Origin: Alteromonadaceae bacterium
GTDB taxonomy: Bacteria > Pseudomonadota > Gammaproteobacteria > Enterobacterales > Alteromonadaceae
NCBI GenBank assembly: GCA_014872785.1
Contig: WKFJ01000036.1
Location: forward strand, 1 to 64,000
Reading direction: 5' to 3'
DNA length: 64,000 nt
The notes below the pieces were generated by a model. It did no database searches, was not told the DNA's origin, and saw only the letters and a list, made by a program, of their open reading frames with translations. Position numbers and translations under genes: made by a program. Shown here piece after piece: positions 18,735-28,012 of the stretch; position 1 is the stretch's first letter; every line of letters starts with the position of its first letter.

Positions 18735-20048
18735 TTACGCATATCCAATAATTTCGAGCGTTTTTTGCAGTGCCCCTGCATTTTCCTCAACAACATCTTT
18801 GCCTGCCTTACCCTCGGAATAGGCAAGGTTTGCATCTTGAATTCGCTCTCTAAGTAGTTGAGTTAAGGTCGCTTGGTCATGCGCGATGTGTAAAGCATCG
18901 ACCGACTGTAGGGCATCAAAAATAGTGGGGTTATTGTAAATGTGCGGTCCCATTATCGAAGGTATACAATGCAGTGCGGCTTCTAAGGCATTGTGACCCC
19001 CTTTGTCGGCGAAGCTGCCACCAACGAAAGTAACATCTGCAAGTCCGTAACTGGCCTTTAAAATGCCCATCGCGTCGGCAATAACCACATCTGTTTCGTC
19101 ACTGACTGCTTGGTTTTGGGAGAGCCTTACCGTGCTAAGTGCGTGTTTATTGCAGAGCTTATATACCTTGTCGAAACGCTGAGGGTGTCTTGGCACTATA
19201 ACTAACAGCAAGTCAGGACAATTAGGTTTGATTGCTAAATAACTATTTATCAGCATTTGCTCTTCTGGATCATGGGTGCTGCCGCCCAATATTACTTTCT
19301 TGTTATCCAATTGCAGTTGAGCGCGCAATGAACCTAAGGTATCGAGATCCTGCTGGGTCAATTGATGATCGAACTTAATATTATTGCTCAAATACAAGCG
19401 GTTTTGCGGCTGACCAAGCGAAATATAGTTATCAAAATCCCGTTGTCCTTGTGCGCTAACGCCTGTTAATTTATGCAGCATGGGGGTGAAAAGAGCGCTA
19501 AATTTGGCATAGTTTCGCGCTGATTTATCGGTCATTCTGCCGTTAACGATGTAGGTAGGAATGCGTTTACGCCAGCAGTAATGAATAAAATTAGGCCAGA
19601 GTTCTACCTCCGCAATCATTACCGTGTCGGGGCGAATCTTGCGCACAAAGCGAGCTACCGCCCAAGGCAAGTCATAGGGCAGATAATAGTGCTGAACTGT
19701 GTCAGCAAAAATATCCTTTACCCGTTGTGAGCCAGTGGGAGTTGTGGTGGTGATGGTGACATTGATATCAGGCTGTTTGGAACGAATGGCCTTTATAATT
19801 TCCGATGCGGCGACCACTTCTCCAACAGAAACGCAGTGCAATAAAATACCGCCGGTTCTCTCAGGCTTAGCAATAAAACCAAATCGTTCTCGCTTACGCT
19901 GATTGTAGTCAAAAGAGCGTGTTAAGGCTTTGATGATTAGCGACAGTAGCGCCAGCGGCACCAGAAGGTGAAGTAATAGCGTGTAAATCGCACGCGCGAA
20001 CTCTTGAGAAAAAGAGGGGCTAAAGTCTGAATCGGAGATTTTCTGCAT
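18735..20048 (-). CDS. waaA: 3-deoxy-D-manno-octulosonic acid (Kdo) transferase
   Basis: It transfers Kdo from CMP-Kdo to lipid IVA, starting the LPS inner core at the inner membrane. The 437 residues include an N-terminal membrane anchor (about 19-40), the catalytic-glutamate motif HCVSVGEVVAA, the VELWPNF motif, and the GT-B C-terminal nucleotide-binding part (FVGGSFADKGGHNALEA). It is divergent from the GT9-GT4 pair, which fits a core LPS locus. Confidence 0.95.
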   Translation of the reverse strand: MQKISDSDFSPSFSQEFARAIYTLLLHLLVPLALLSLIIKALTRSFDYNQRKRERFGFIAKPERTGGILLHCVSVGEVVAASEIIKAIRSKQPDINVTITTTTPTGSQRVKDIFADTVQHYYLPYDLPWAVARFVRKIRPDTVMIAEVELWPNFIHYCWRKRIPTYIVNGRMTDKSARNYAKFSALFTPMLHKLTGVSAQGQRDFDNYISLGQPQNRLYLSNNIKFDHQLTQQDLDTLGSLRAQLQLDNKKVILGGSTHDPEEQMLINSYLAIKPNCPDLLLVIVPRHPQRFDKVYKLCNKHALSTVRLSQNQAVSDETDVVIADAMGILKASYGLADVTFVGGSFADKGGHNALEAALHCIPSIMGPHIYNNPTIFDALQSVDALHIAHDQATLTQLLRERIQDANLAYSEGKAGKDVVEENAGALQKTLEIIGYA

Positions 20049-20220
20049 GTCTTATTGGTTTGGTAACGCTTGCACATGGTAGAGCAAATTTTAAAAAGAC
20101 AAAACCTAAGTCGCTATATTCTTGAGATTATTTTCATTATTATAGCTTAGTTGGTTGTCCATATTATTTTGGGTAACCGAATCATGTGACCTGATCCCCA
20201 TCAATGATGAACAATTGATA

Positions 20221-21255
20221 ATGCAAAACCAACCTCAAAATATCCTGGTTATCAGACTCAGTGCTATCGGCGACATAGTAATGTCTTCTGGTTTGATAAA
20301 AAGTCTGAAAAATCGCTATCCCGATGCCAACATTTCTTGGTTGGTCGAATCTATGAGCAAGAGTTTGTTGCTAGGACACGAGGATTTACACGAGGTCATT
20401 GAGCTACCCAGAGCGAAGTGGAAGAAGTTAAAGAAAGAAAAAGGGCTTATCGCGGTATTGCGTGAAGTGAACGCGATGCGCAAATTATTGAAGCAAAAGC
20501 AGTTTGATTTGGTGTTAGACACGCAAGGATTACTCAAAAGCGGCATATGGGCATGGTTTTCCGGTGCGAAAACACGTATTGGCCTCGGTAGTAAAGAGGG
20601 TAGTCAATATTTGATGACGTCGGTACTAAAAAGGGATTCAAGCCCGGTCATCGGCTCAGAGTACCGTTCGTTGGCGCTGGAACTGGGGTGTTACCCAGAT
20701 GATTACATTATGTCGGTGGTGCAATCAGAACAAACTTATTCTCGTATATCTGAATTACTGCAAAAGCATCAACTAAGTGAATTCGTCGTGTTGTGCCCTT
20801 ACACAACAAGGCCTCAAAAACATTGGTTTGACCAACACTGGCGAGAATTGGCCGAGCAGATTCAACTGCATTTTGGGCTGCGTTGTATTGTTTTGGGTGG
20901 CCCTGCGGATATTGAAAATGCGCGTGCACTTTGCGCTGAGCAAAGCAACATGCTTTCCTTAGCGGGAGAGACGAGTTTACCGGAAACGGCAGAGCTGATT
21001 TCCAGAGCTAAATTCTTAGTTGGTGTAGATACCGGCATTACTCATATGGGCATTATGCATGCGCTTCCTACTGTTTGTATATTTGGTTCTACTGCGCCTT
21101 ATTTGCGCGCTCACAACGCCGAAATTATCTATTTGAATATGCATTGTTCTCCCTGCCGTCGTAATCCTACATGTGGTGGAAGTTTCGATTGTTTAAAAGA
21201 TATTCACGCGTCTCACGTGGTGTCGGCGATGCAAAAACTGCGAGATGCATCGTGA
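20221..21255 (+). CDS. Glycosyltransferase family 9 (heptosyltransferase-like)
   Basis: The GT-B fold protein of 344 residues starts ILVIRLSAIGDIVMSSGLI and carries LVGVDTGITHMGIMH, the ADP-heptose binding motif of LPS heptosyltransferases. The C-terminal Cys-rich CSPCRRNPTCGG segment is typical. It probably adds heptose to the LPS core. The ATG at 20221 fits the family start; a TTG at 20155 is in frame but adds an unrelated leader. It overlaps the next gene by 4 bases. I cannot tell WaaC from WaaF, though the adjacent waaA favours an inner-core role. Confidence 0.87.
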   Translation: MQNQPQNILVIRLSAIGDIVMSSGLIKSLKNRYPDANISWLVESMSKSLLLGHEDLHEVIELPRAKWKKLKKEKGLIAVLREVNAMRKLLKQKQFDLVLDTQGLLKSGIWAWFSGAKTRIGLGSKEGSQYLMTSVLKRDSSPVIGSEYRSLALELGCYPDDYIMSVVQSEQTYSRISELLQKHQLSEFVVLCPYTTRPQKHWFDQHWRELAEQIQLHFGLRCIVLGGPADIENARALCAEQSNMLSLAGETSLPETAELISRAKFLVGVDTGITHMGIMHALPTVCIFGSTAPYLRAHNAEIIYLNMHCSPCRRNPTCGGSFDCLKDIHASHVVSAMQKLRDAS

Positions 21256-22337
21256 AAATAATGCATATTGAAGCTGGTCGCCATCTCTACGGTGGTGCAC
21301 AGCAAGTGATATATCTGATGCAAGGGTTGCAACAACTTGCCATTGATAACATTCTTGTGTGCCCAGTGGACAGTGAAGTTGGCAAGGCCGCAGAAGCTTT
21401 GGCGACAGTCCTGCCAGTGTCTATGAAAGGCGATTTGGATATTGGGCTCTACTTTCGATTAAAACGGCTTATCAAGCAGCATAAACCCGACATAGTGCAC
21501 GTACACAGTCGGCGTGGTGCCGACCTTTGGGGCAGGCTAGCGGCGAATCACCTTCAAGTTCCCGTGATTTGCTCAAGACGAGTCGACAATACTGAACCGG
21601 GTTGGTTCGCACGCTGGAAATACCATGGCTATCAACATGTGATTACCATTTCTGAGGGCATACGGCGAGTCTTGTTAGCGGAGGGAGTCAACCCGCAACA
21701 CGTTACCACCGTGCACAGTTCTGTTGATTTATCTAAATTTAATCTAGCGCCTAATAGAGATTGGCTCAATAACGAGTTCAATTTGTCCGGTGAAGACTTT
21801 GTTATTGCTAATTTTGCGCAAATGATTGAGCGCAAAGGTCAGCGAATGTTGATTGAAAATTTCAGCAAGATACTCGATGTGTTGCCACAGGCGAAGTTAC
21901 TGTTGTTTGGCAAAGGGCCAAAAAAAGAAGAATACCAAGCATTGGTAGAAGAGCGTGGCTTACAAACAAGTATTAAGTTTCCGGGGTTTCGCAGTGAAAT
22001 GCCGCAAATTATGTCGTCTGTTGATTTAGTGGTACACCCGGCGTCTATGGAAGGTTTGGGGGTCGCATTGCTGCAAAGTGCGGCCTGTCGCAAAGCCATT
22101 GTGGCAACCGCTGCTGGTGGTATTCCAGAGATAGTCATTAACCAACACAATGGCGCACTTTTATCTATTGGTGACAGTGATGGCGTCACAAAAGCCATCA
22201 TTGAACTTGGTGGTGACGATAATAAACGACATGAAATGGGAATGCGTGGTCGTACTCTGGTGGAAGAGACCTTTTCGATTGACGCAATGAGTAAAGGCAA
22301 TTTAGCGGTTTATAAGCAGGTACTGGCAGGCTACTAA
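21252..22337 (+). CDS. Glycosyltransferase family 4
   Basis: This GT-B fold enzyme of 361 residues has a glycine-rich start (HIEAGRHLYGGAQQVIYLM), HSRRGADLWGRLA in the acceptor half, and a C-terminal donor-binding half with ERKGQRMLIENF and PASMEGLGVALLQSA, where the E of the EX7E-like motif sits. The start is the GTG at 21252, overlapping the upstream TGA as GTGA; an ATG at 21261 is an alternative. It probably adds a further core or surface sugar after the heptosyltransferase-like enzyme; donor unknown. Confidence 0.85.
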   Translation: MKIMHIEAGRHLYGGAQQVIYLMQGLQQLAIDNILVCPVDSEVGKAAEALATVLPVSMKGDLDIGLYFRLKRLIKQHKPDIVHVHSRRGADLWGRLAANHLQVPVICSRRVDNTEPGWFARWKYHGYQHVITISEGIRRVLLAEGVNPQHVTTVHSSVDLSKFNLAPNRDWLNNEFNLSGEDFVIANFAQMIERKGQRMLIENFSKILDVLPQAKLLLFGKGPKKEEYQALVEERGLQTSIKFPGFRSEMPQIMSSVDLVVHPASMEGLGVALLQSAACRKAIVATAAGGIPEIVINQHNGALLSIGDSDGVTKAIIELGGDDNKRHEMGMRGRTLVEETFSIDAMSKGNLAVYKQVLAGY

Positions 22338-22486
22338 GCCGGTAAAGCTGTAAAATTGACCTTACAAATTGGCACAATTGTGACCTTGCCTAATTTAATG
22401 GTGACAGTCCTTCGAAACTTACTATTCTTTAGTTATTCGATACACTCGCGTGCCTGCAACATTATTAGATAAATAAGAGACCTACA

Positions 22487-23674
22487 ATGAGCATGATAGA
22501 ACATCTTAGCCAAGAGCTAGACACCTTGAAAACCGAAGGTTTATTCAAATCTGAACGCCAGATTACATCTCAGCAAGACGCTGACGTGTCAGTCTCATCG
22601 GGTGAGCATGTTCTCAATTTTTGCGCGAACAACTACTTAGGCTTGGCGAATCACCCTAGTTTGATCGAAGCGGCAAAAAACGGTCTAGACAGTCATGGTT
22701 TTGGCATGGCTTCGGTACGCTTCATTTGTGGTACTCAAGACAACCACAAGAAACTAGAAGCGAAAATCAGTGAGTTTTTGGGGATGGAAGATACCATTCT
22801 TTATTCCTCATGCTTTGATGCCAATGCGGGCTTGTTCGAAACTTTGTTAGGTTCAGAAGATGCCATTATTTCTGATGCGCTTAACCATGCCAGCATCATT
22901 GATGGTGTGCGCTTATGTAAGGCGAAACGTTTTCGTTATGCCAACAACGATATGGCCGATCTGGAAGCCAAGTTAATTGAAGCTACGGAAGCTGGAGCGC
23001 GTTTCAAATTAATTGCAACAGATGGCGTGTTTTCAATGGATGGCATCATCGCCAACCTAAAAGGTGTATGCGATTTAGCTGATAAGTATGGTGCGATGGT
23101 GATGGTGGATGACTCTCACGCGGTTGGCTTCGTTGGTGCCAATGGCCGCGGTAGTCACGAGTATTGTGAGGTAATGGGGCGCGTTGATATTATCACCGGT
23201 ACATTGGGCAAAGCCCTAGGCGGTGCATCTGGCGGTTACACGTCAGCCAAAAAAGAGGTTGTCGCTTGGCTACGCCAGCGTTCTCGTCCTTATTTGTTCT
23301 CCAATTCATTAGCACCGTCCATCGTATCTGCGTCTATAAGGGTGCTTGAGTTGCTGCAGGAAGGTAGCGATTTGCGCGATAGGCTAGAACAAAACAGTCG
23401 CTATTTTAGAGAGCAAATGTCAGCCGCAGGCTTTACCTTGGCAGGTGCTGACCACGCCATTATCCCGGTTATGATTGGCGACGCTAAATTGGCCTCTGAA
23501 ATGGCGGAAAAAATGTTGGCTCGCGGTATTTATGTTGTGGGGTTTTCTTTCCCTGTGGTGCCAAAAGGACAAGCTCGTATTCGTACCCAAATGTCTTCTG
23601 CTCACACCCAAGAGCAACTAGATAAGGCCATTGGCGCTTTTATCGAAGTTGGTAAAGAGCTGGGAGTGATTTAA
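22487..23674 (+). CDS. kbl: 2-amino-3-ketobutyrate CoA ligase (glycine C-acetyltransferase)
   Basis: This PLP enzyme splits 2-amino-3-oxobutyrate with CoA into glycine and acetyl-CoA, the second step of threonine breakdown. The 395 residues include NYLGLANHP, the cofactor stack region [20 protein letters not shown] and the PLP lysine in [14 protein letters not shown]. The next gene, tdh, starts right after its stop (TAAATG), so the order follows the kbl-tdh operon of enteric bacteria. The 149-base upstream gap should hold the promoter. Confidence 0.96.
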   Translation: MSMIEHLSQELDTLKTEGLFKSERQITSQQDADVSVSSGEHVLNFCANNYLGLANHPSLIEAAKNGLDSHGFGMASVRFICGTQDNHKKLEAKISEFLGMEDTILYSSCFDANAGLFETLLGSEDAIISDALNHASIIDGVRLCKAKRFRYANNDMADLEAKLIEATEAGARFKLIATDGVFSMDGIIANLKGVCDLADKYGAMVMVDDSHAVGFVGANGRGSHEYCEVMGRVDIITGTLGKALGGASGGYTSAKKEVVAWLRQRSRPYLFSNSLAPSIVSASIRVLELLQEGSDLRDRLEQNSRYFREQMSAAGFTLAGADHAIIPVMIGDAKLASEMAEKMLARGIYVVGFSFPVVPKGQARIRTQMSSAHTQEQLDKAIGAFIEVGKELGVI

Positions 23675-24700
23675 ATGCGTGCATTAGCAAAACAACAAGC
23701 CAAGCCTGGCATTTGGTTAGTCGAGGCGGAAAAGCCAGAGGTTGGCCCTAACGATTTGTGCATCAAGATCCGCAAGACTGCTATTTGTGGCACCGATATG
23801 CATATCTATAATTGGGACGATTGGGCACAAAATACGATTCCAGTCCCTATGATCGTCGGTCATGAGTACGTCGGTGAGGTCGTCGACATTGGCTCGGAAG
23901 TAAAAGGCTTTAGTCTTGGTGATCGCGTATCTGGTGAAGGTCACATTACGTGCGGTTATTGCAGAAATTGCCGTGCGGGTCGTCGCCACTTGTGCCGTAA
24001 CACCTTTGGTGTGGGCGTAGACAGAACAGGCGCATTCGCTGATTACCTGGTTATCCCTGCGTTTAATGCATTTAAAATCCCCGACAATATCAGTGATGAC
24101 TTGGCATCAATTTTTGATCCATTTGGCAATGCTGTGCATACCGCATTATCGTATGACTTAGTGGGTGAAGACGTTCTGATCACAGGAGCTGGCCCCATTG
24201 GCATCATGGCCGCAGCTGTTGCACGTCATGTAGGTGCTAGACATGTGGTGATCACAGATATTAATGATTATCGCCTGCAGCTAGCCGAAAAAATGGGCGC
24301 GACGAAAGCGGTAAATGTTGCTAAAGAAAAACTGAGTGACGTGATGGCTGGACTGGGCATGACCGAAGGATTTGATGTGGGTCTGGAAATGTCGGGTGTG
24401 CCCGTAGCCTTTCAAGATATGTTGAGCAACATGAATCACGGCGGTAAAGTTGCGATGTTGGGCATTCCTCCAAGTGATATGGCGGTAGATTGGAATCAGG
24501 TTATTTTCAAAGGTCTGGTTATTAAAGGTATTTACGGCAGGGAAATGTTTGAAACCTGGTATAAGATGGCCAGCTTAATTCAAAGCGGGTTAGATTTGTC
24601 GCCCATTATTACGCATCAATATCCAGTGACAGAGTTTCAAACTGGTTTCGACGTTATGGGCTCGGGGCAGTCTGGTAAAGTTATTCTTAATTGGCAGTAG
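23675..24700 (+). CDS. tdh: L-threonine 3-dehydrogenase
   Basis: This zinc-dependent, NAD-linked medium-chain dehydrogenase oxidises threonine to 2-amino-3-oxobutyrate. The 341 residues include catalytic zinc ligands in [14 protein letters not shown] and GHEYVGEV, the structural zinc cysteines in [16 protein letters not shown], and the Rossmann motif [13 protein letters not shown]. It is translated directly after kbl, so threonine is converted to glycine and acetyl-CoA by adjacent products. Confidence 0.97.
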   Translation: MRALAKQQAKPGIWLVEAEKPEVGPNDLCIKIRKTAICGTDMHIYNWDDWAQNTIPVPMIVGHEYVGEVVDIGSEVKGFSLGDRVSGEGHITCGYCRNCRAGRRHLCRNTFGVGVDRTGAFADYLVIPAFNAFKIPDNISDDLASIFDPFGNAVHTALSYDLVGEDVLITGAGPIGIMAAAVARHVGARHVVITDINDYRLQLAEKMGATKAVNVAKEKLSDVMAGLGMTEGFDVGLEMSGVPVAFQDMLSNMNHGGKVAMLGIPPSDMAVDWNQVIFKGLVIKGIYGREMFETWYKMASLIQSGLDLSPIITHQYPVTEFQTGFDVMGSGQSGKVILNWQ

Positions 24701-24714
24701 TGAGGTAGAGTGCG

Positions 24715-25023
24715 GTGAGCTTTAAACATATTTCTGTGCAGGACACGCAGCAAATGCTTGCCGAAGGCAAAGCGATTTCAATGGATATAAGAGACCCTCA
24801 ATCTTTTGAGATCGCTCATATCGATGGGGCAGTGCATCTAACCAATGACAACTTGCAGCAAGTGGTTACAGAAACTGATACTACACAGCCCATTATCATC
24901 TATTGTTACCACGGCATTAGTAGTCAAAATGCTGCACAATATTTTGTGGGACAAGGCTTCGAAGAAGTTTACAGTATGGATGGTGGGTTTGAAGCCTGGC
25001 GCACTATGCAAAACGATGCTTGA
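24715..25023 (+). CDS. glpE: Thiosulfate sulfurtransferase GlpE (single-domain rhodanese)
   Basis: This cytoplasmic rhodanese of 102 residues moves sulfane sulfur from thiosulfate to cyanide or other thiophiles. The active-site loop is [14 protein letters not shown] with the catalytic Cys. [11 protein letters not shown] and the C-terminal GGFEAWR fit the family. The start is a GTG at 24715 after GAGGTAGAG. It precedes glpG as in Escherichia, here behind tdh instead of the glp regulon. Confidence 0.93.
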   Translation: MSFKHISVQDTQQMLAEGKAISMDIRDPQSFEIAHIDGAVHLTNDNLQQVVTETDTTQPIIIYCYHGISSQNAAQYFVGQGFEEVYSMDGGFEAWRTMQNDA

Positions 25024-25052
25024 GAACTCCTCAAGCATGAGAGGCAACTAAG

Positions 25053-25937
25053 ATGATTGAGGAGCACCACGCTCTAGTTGCCTTTAAAGACGCTTCTCCT
25101 GCTAAAAACCTCGTCACTTACCTCAATTCAATTTCAATTTCTGCTCATATGCGAGAAGTGAAAGACGTTACAGTCGACTCTCAATATGTGGTGGTCATCG
25201 AAGATCAGGCTCAATTGCCTCGTGCCGAACTGGAATTACAAGGCTTTTTAGATAAGCCCTGGGATAAACAATACACTTCTGCGGCCTGGGATGGCGGCGC
25301 CATCCCAGATGCCAGTTCCGGTAATAGTCTTTCGATTTCCAAGCTGAGCAATTCGTTATTTGCGCTGTTCAAACAGACACCAATTGTTGCCATTGTCTTG
25401 GCGTTATGCGCCATTCCTTGCATTGCTGTTTATGCTTTCGGGTTGGGCAATACTTATAATTATTTGAGTTTTCAGTCGTTTGAGTACATTAATCAAACAC
25501 AACAGTGGTGGCGATTATTCACCCCTGCGTTGATGCATTTCTCGGCGATGCATATAGTCTTCAATTTACTTTGGTGGTGGTGGCTGGGAAAACAAGTCGA
25601 GTCTCAGCAGTCTGGTTCGACATTATTGCTATTGCTCTTATTTAGTGCTGCCTTATCCAACACGGCGCAGTATTTAGTCAGTGACATCTACTTCGGCGGG
25701 CTCAGTGGTGTTGTGTATGCGCTGGTGGCTTATGTGTGGATCCACAAACAATTTGATAAACAATCTACGTGGCAGTTCTCGAATGCAATGATGGGCTTTA
25801 TGCTGCTGTGGATGATATTGGGGTTTGCCGATGTACTGTGGGTGAATATGGCAAATACAGCGCACCTTGTAGGTTTGGTTGCTGGAGGTGCATTTGCCGC
25901 AGGCGCTTTGGCGCTGCGTCAAGATCAGCGCCAGTAG
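25053..25937 (+). CDS. glpG: Rhomboid intramembrane serine protease GlpG
   Basis: The 294 residues form a cytoplasmic N-terminal domain (1-90), then six membrane helices. The catalytic Ser is in FGGLSGVVYAL and the His in TAHLVGLVAGG; the oxyanion-hole residues are in HFSAMHIVFNLLW. It cuts membrane-protein substrates inside or near the bilayer. It lies 29 bases after glpE. The FliL-like gene converges on it with a 10-base gap. Confidence 0.95.
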   Translation: MIEEHHALVAFKDASPAKNLVTYLNSISISAHMREVKDVTVDSQYVVVIEDQAQLPRAELELQGFLDKPWDKQYTSAAWDGGAIPDASSGNSLSISKLSNSLFALFKQTPIVAIVLALCAIPCIAVYAFGLGNTYNYLSFQSFEYINQTQQWWRLFTPALMHFSAMHIVFNLLWWWWLGKQVESQQSGSTLLLLLLFSAALSNTAQYLVSDIYFGGLSGVVYALVAYVWIHKQFDKQSTWQFSNAMMGFMLLWMILGFADVLWVNMANTAHLVGLVAGGAFAAGALALRQDQRQ

Positions 25938-25947
25938 ACGGACGGCT

Positions 25948-26355
25948 TTATCTATCGCCGCCTTGGTGAATATATTGGGTGAAGATCACGTCTCGAATCA
26001 TTTCAGACCCGGTTTCTGCTTTCATTAATTTCTTAAGCTCATCTGCCACCATCTGACGAATTTCTTCTCGACCGGTAAGTGATTTTACCTTGTCTTCTGG
26101 TTGCCGCCCAAAAATGTCAATTGTTGTTGATCTAAGCAGCGGCGCATGGTGTTCTGCAGCTTCTAAATGACTTGGCGATTCGAGCATTAATTCTACCGTG
26201 ACACGAACGTAACCCAAGTTGCGGGCACTGGTTCCCACATAGTTAGTTACTATGTCAGGCTCTAAGCCGAAATAGGCGTACTCTCTTGCCTGCAGCTGAG
26301 ATGACATGAGTAGAGCTAAAGCAAATATTCCCGTCCAAATGCTACGAATTTTCAT
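25948..26355 (-). CDS. FliL-like exported protein
   Basis: These 135 residues begin MKIRSIWTGIFALALLMSSQ, a signal peptide or anchor, and continue with a FliL-type periplasmic domain (YVGTSARNLGYVRVTVELML, then EIRQMVADELKKLM and a C-terminal TQYIHQ). True FliL sits at the flagellar stator, but no flagellar operon surrounds this gene, so it is a FliL-related paralogue of unknown role. The ATG at 26355 is preferred over the longer frame to 26418. It faces glpG and is divergent from ubiC. Confidence 0.75.
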   Translation of the reverse strand: MKIRSIWTGIFALALLMSSQLQAREYAYFGLEPDIVTNYVGTSARNLGYVRVTVELMLESPSHLEAAEHHAPLLRSTTIDIFGRQPEDKVKSLTGREEIRQMVADELKKLMKAETGSEMIRDVIFTQYIHQGGDR

Positions 26356-26424
26356 GTTTCCGTCTCTATAATTCGATTGCTGAAAAATTTCTAACAAATT
26401 TTTTCCGCCATTATGCAAATATTG

Positions 26425-26455
26425 TAGTCTAATTTCGAGCGCGACTTTAGTCTAA
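26425..26455. repeat. Direct repeat TAGTCTAA in the fliL-like/ubiC divergent gap
   Basis: TAGTCTAA occurs at 26425-26432 and again at 26448-26455, 23 bases apart (about two helical turns), between two divergent genes. Spacing on one helix face suits a dimeric regulator, but the repeat is short and could be chance. Confidence 0.35.
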
Positions 26456-26505
26456 CTTACGCTATTGGTATCATAAATAATATCTTAACTCTATTAATAT
26501 GAACT

Positions 26506-27081
26506 TTGACTGACATACTGCCTGCACCTTTAGGGATAACGAGTCGTTGGCAAGACTCCCAACAATTTGAATTACCTGACCCCTTACTTAAGAACTGGTT
26601 GTTGAACACTGGCTCGCTCACGGAGAGGTTGCAAACCAGTTGTCGTAACTTTCAGGTTAAGGTGTTATTTCATGGTCTTAGTGAGATTCCTGATATTGAA
26701 AATGAGTACCTTTACCAACAGCAAGACATCGAGCCCGGCGCGACGCAAGTAAGAGAAGTGGTATTGATGGGCGACAATCGCCCTTGGGTGTTTGCTCGAT
26801 CGCTCATTCCCGCTTCATTTGTCGAAAACGTGATGTCAGATATCACTCAACTCGGCGACAAACCCCTTGGAAAAATAATTTTCAACGACCCACGGTTTGA
26901 GCGTCAGGCATTTCAATTGACGAAAATTGACCCAAGTGAAGGTTTCATTGATCATCTGCAACCGTATGACAATAGACAATTGTGGGGCAGGCGTTCCTTG
27001 TTTCGATATAACGAACATCGACTTTCTGTGGCTGAAGTGTTTTTGCCCGACAGTCCTGCCTACAGCAACATGCCGAAGTAA
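26506..27081 (+). CDS. ubiC: Chorismate lyase (chorismate--pyruvate lyase)
   Basis: It converts chorismate to 4-hydroxybenzoate and pyruvate, the first committed step of ubiquinone synthesis. The family core is visible across 191 residues: [27 protein letters not shown] and LWGRRSLFR, ending in [12 protein letters not shown]. No in-frame ATG lies near the expected N-terminus. The start must be the TTG at 26506 or another non-ATG codon, which may keep expression low. ubiA starts 8 bases after its stop. Confidence 0.9.
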   Translation: MTDILPAPLGITSRWQDSQQFELPDPLLKNWLLNTGSLTERLQTSCRNFQVKVLFHGLSEIPDIENEYLYQQQDIEPGATQVREVVLMGDNRPWVFARSLIPASFVENVMSDITQLGDKPLGKIIFNDPRFERQAFQLTKIDPSEGFIDHLQPYDNRQLWGRRSLFRYNEHRLSVAEVFLPDSPAYSNMPK

Positions 27082-27089
27082 AAGTAGAA

Positions 27090-27968
27090 ATGAAGCAAAA
27101 ACCAACCAAGTTTGACGCGTTGTGGCGCTTAATGCGCGCAGACAAACCTATAGGCACTTATTTGTTGTTATGGCCAACCTTATGGGGGCTATGGATTGCG
27201 GCAATGGCAACGCCTTCGTTACATGTACTCTTTGTATTTGGATTGGGTGTGTTTTTAATGCGCTCTGCAGGGTGTGTAATTAATGACTATGCCGATCGCA
27301 ATTTCGATGGCAGCGTAGAGCGCACTAATCAAAGACCATTGGTCACTGGCGAAGTAACGGAAAAAGAAGCGCTCTTCCTGTTTGCAGTATTGGTTATAGT
27401 CTCTTTTCTTCTGGTGCTCACCCTAGATTGGAAAACTATTGCGCTTTCATTTGCTGCACTGGCGTTAGCCTCTTTGTACCCCTTTATGAAGCGTTTTACT
27501 TACTTGCCTCAATTCGTGTTGGGAGCGGCGTTTAGCTGGGGCATCATTATGGGGTTTATGGCTATTCAAGGAACTATTCCTTGGTGGGCATGGGCTATTT
27601 ACTTGGCGAATCTGCTGTGGACGGTTGCCTATGACACAATGTACGCCATGGTTGATAGAGAAGACGATTTAAAAGTCGGTATCAAATCTACAGCTATTTT
27701 GTTTGGGCAATACGATAAGGCTATTATCATGCTGCTGCAGTTGGCAATGTTGGCGTTACTCTATCTGGTTTACCAACATTTACAGCTAGGCTCAGTGGCG
27801 CTCCTTTCACTCATTACAGTATGCTTTTTGTTTGCCTATCAGCACCGATTAATCGCTAATCGTGAAAGAGCGCAGTGTTTTAAAGCTTTTTTACATAACC
27901 ATTATGTTGGTATGGTGATCGCGGCAGGTCTTGTTATCGAACTTTCGTTATTACCGTTGCTTTCTTAA
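27090..27968 (+). CDS. ubiA: 4-hydroxybenzoate polyprenyltransferase
   Basis: This 292-residue membrane protein of about 8-9 helices joins a polyprenyl chain to 4-hydroxybenzoate, the product of UbiC. Both Mg-prenyl diphosphate motifs are present: [15 protein letters not shown] and the second, DREDDLKVG, after YDTMYAMV. It forms a two-gene operon with ubiC. Confidence 0.96.
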   Translation: MKQKPTKFDALWRLMRADKPIGTYLLLWPTLWGLWIAAMATPSLHVLFVFGLGVFLMRSAGCVINDYADRNFDGSVERTNQRPLVTGEVTEKEALFLFAVLVIVSFLLVLTLDWKTIALSFAALALASLYPFMKRFTYLPQFVLGAAFSWGIIMGFMAIQGTIPWWAWAIYLANLLWTVAYDTMYAMVDREDDLKVGIKSTAILFGQYDKAIIMLLQLAMLALLYLVYQHLQLGSVALLSLITVCFLFAYQHRLIANRERAQCFKAFLHNHYVGMVIAAGLVIELSLLPLLS

Positions 27969-27971
27969 CAA

Positions 27972-28002
27972 GAAACAGGGAAGCCAAAAGCAACCCTGTT
28001 TC
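27972..28002. terminator. Hairpin between convergent ubiA and plsB
   Basis: Perfect 9-bp arms GAAACAGGG and CCCTGTTTC enclose a 13-base loop. It lies 3 bases after the ubiA stop and 10 before the plsB 3' end. An A-run follows on the plus strand, with no T-run on either side, so it may mark the ends of both transcripts without being a classical terminator. Confidence 0.5.
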
Positions 28003-28012
28003 AAAAAAGGTA

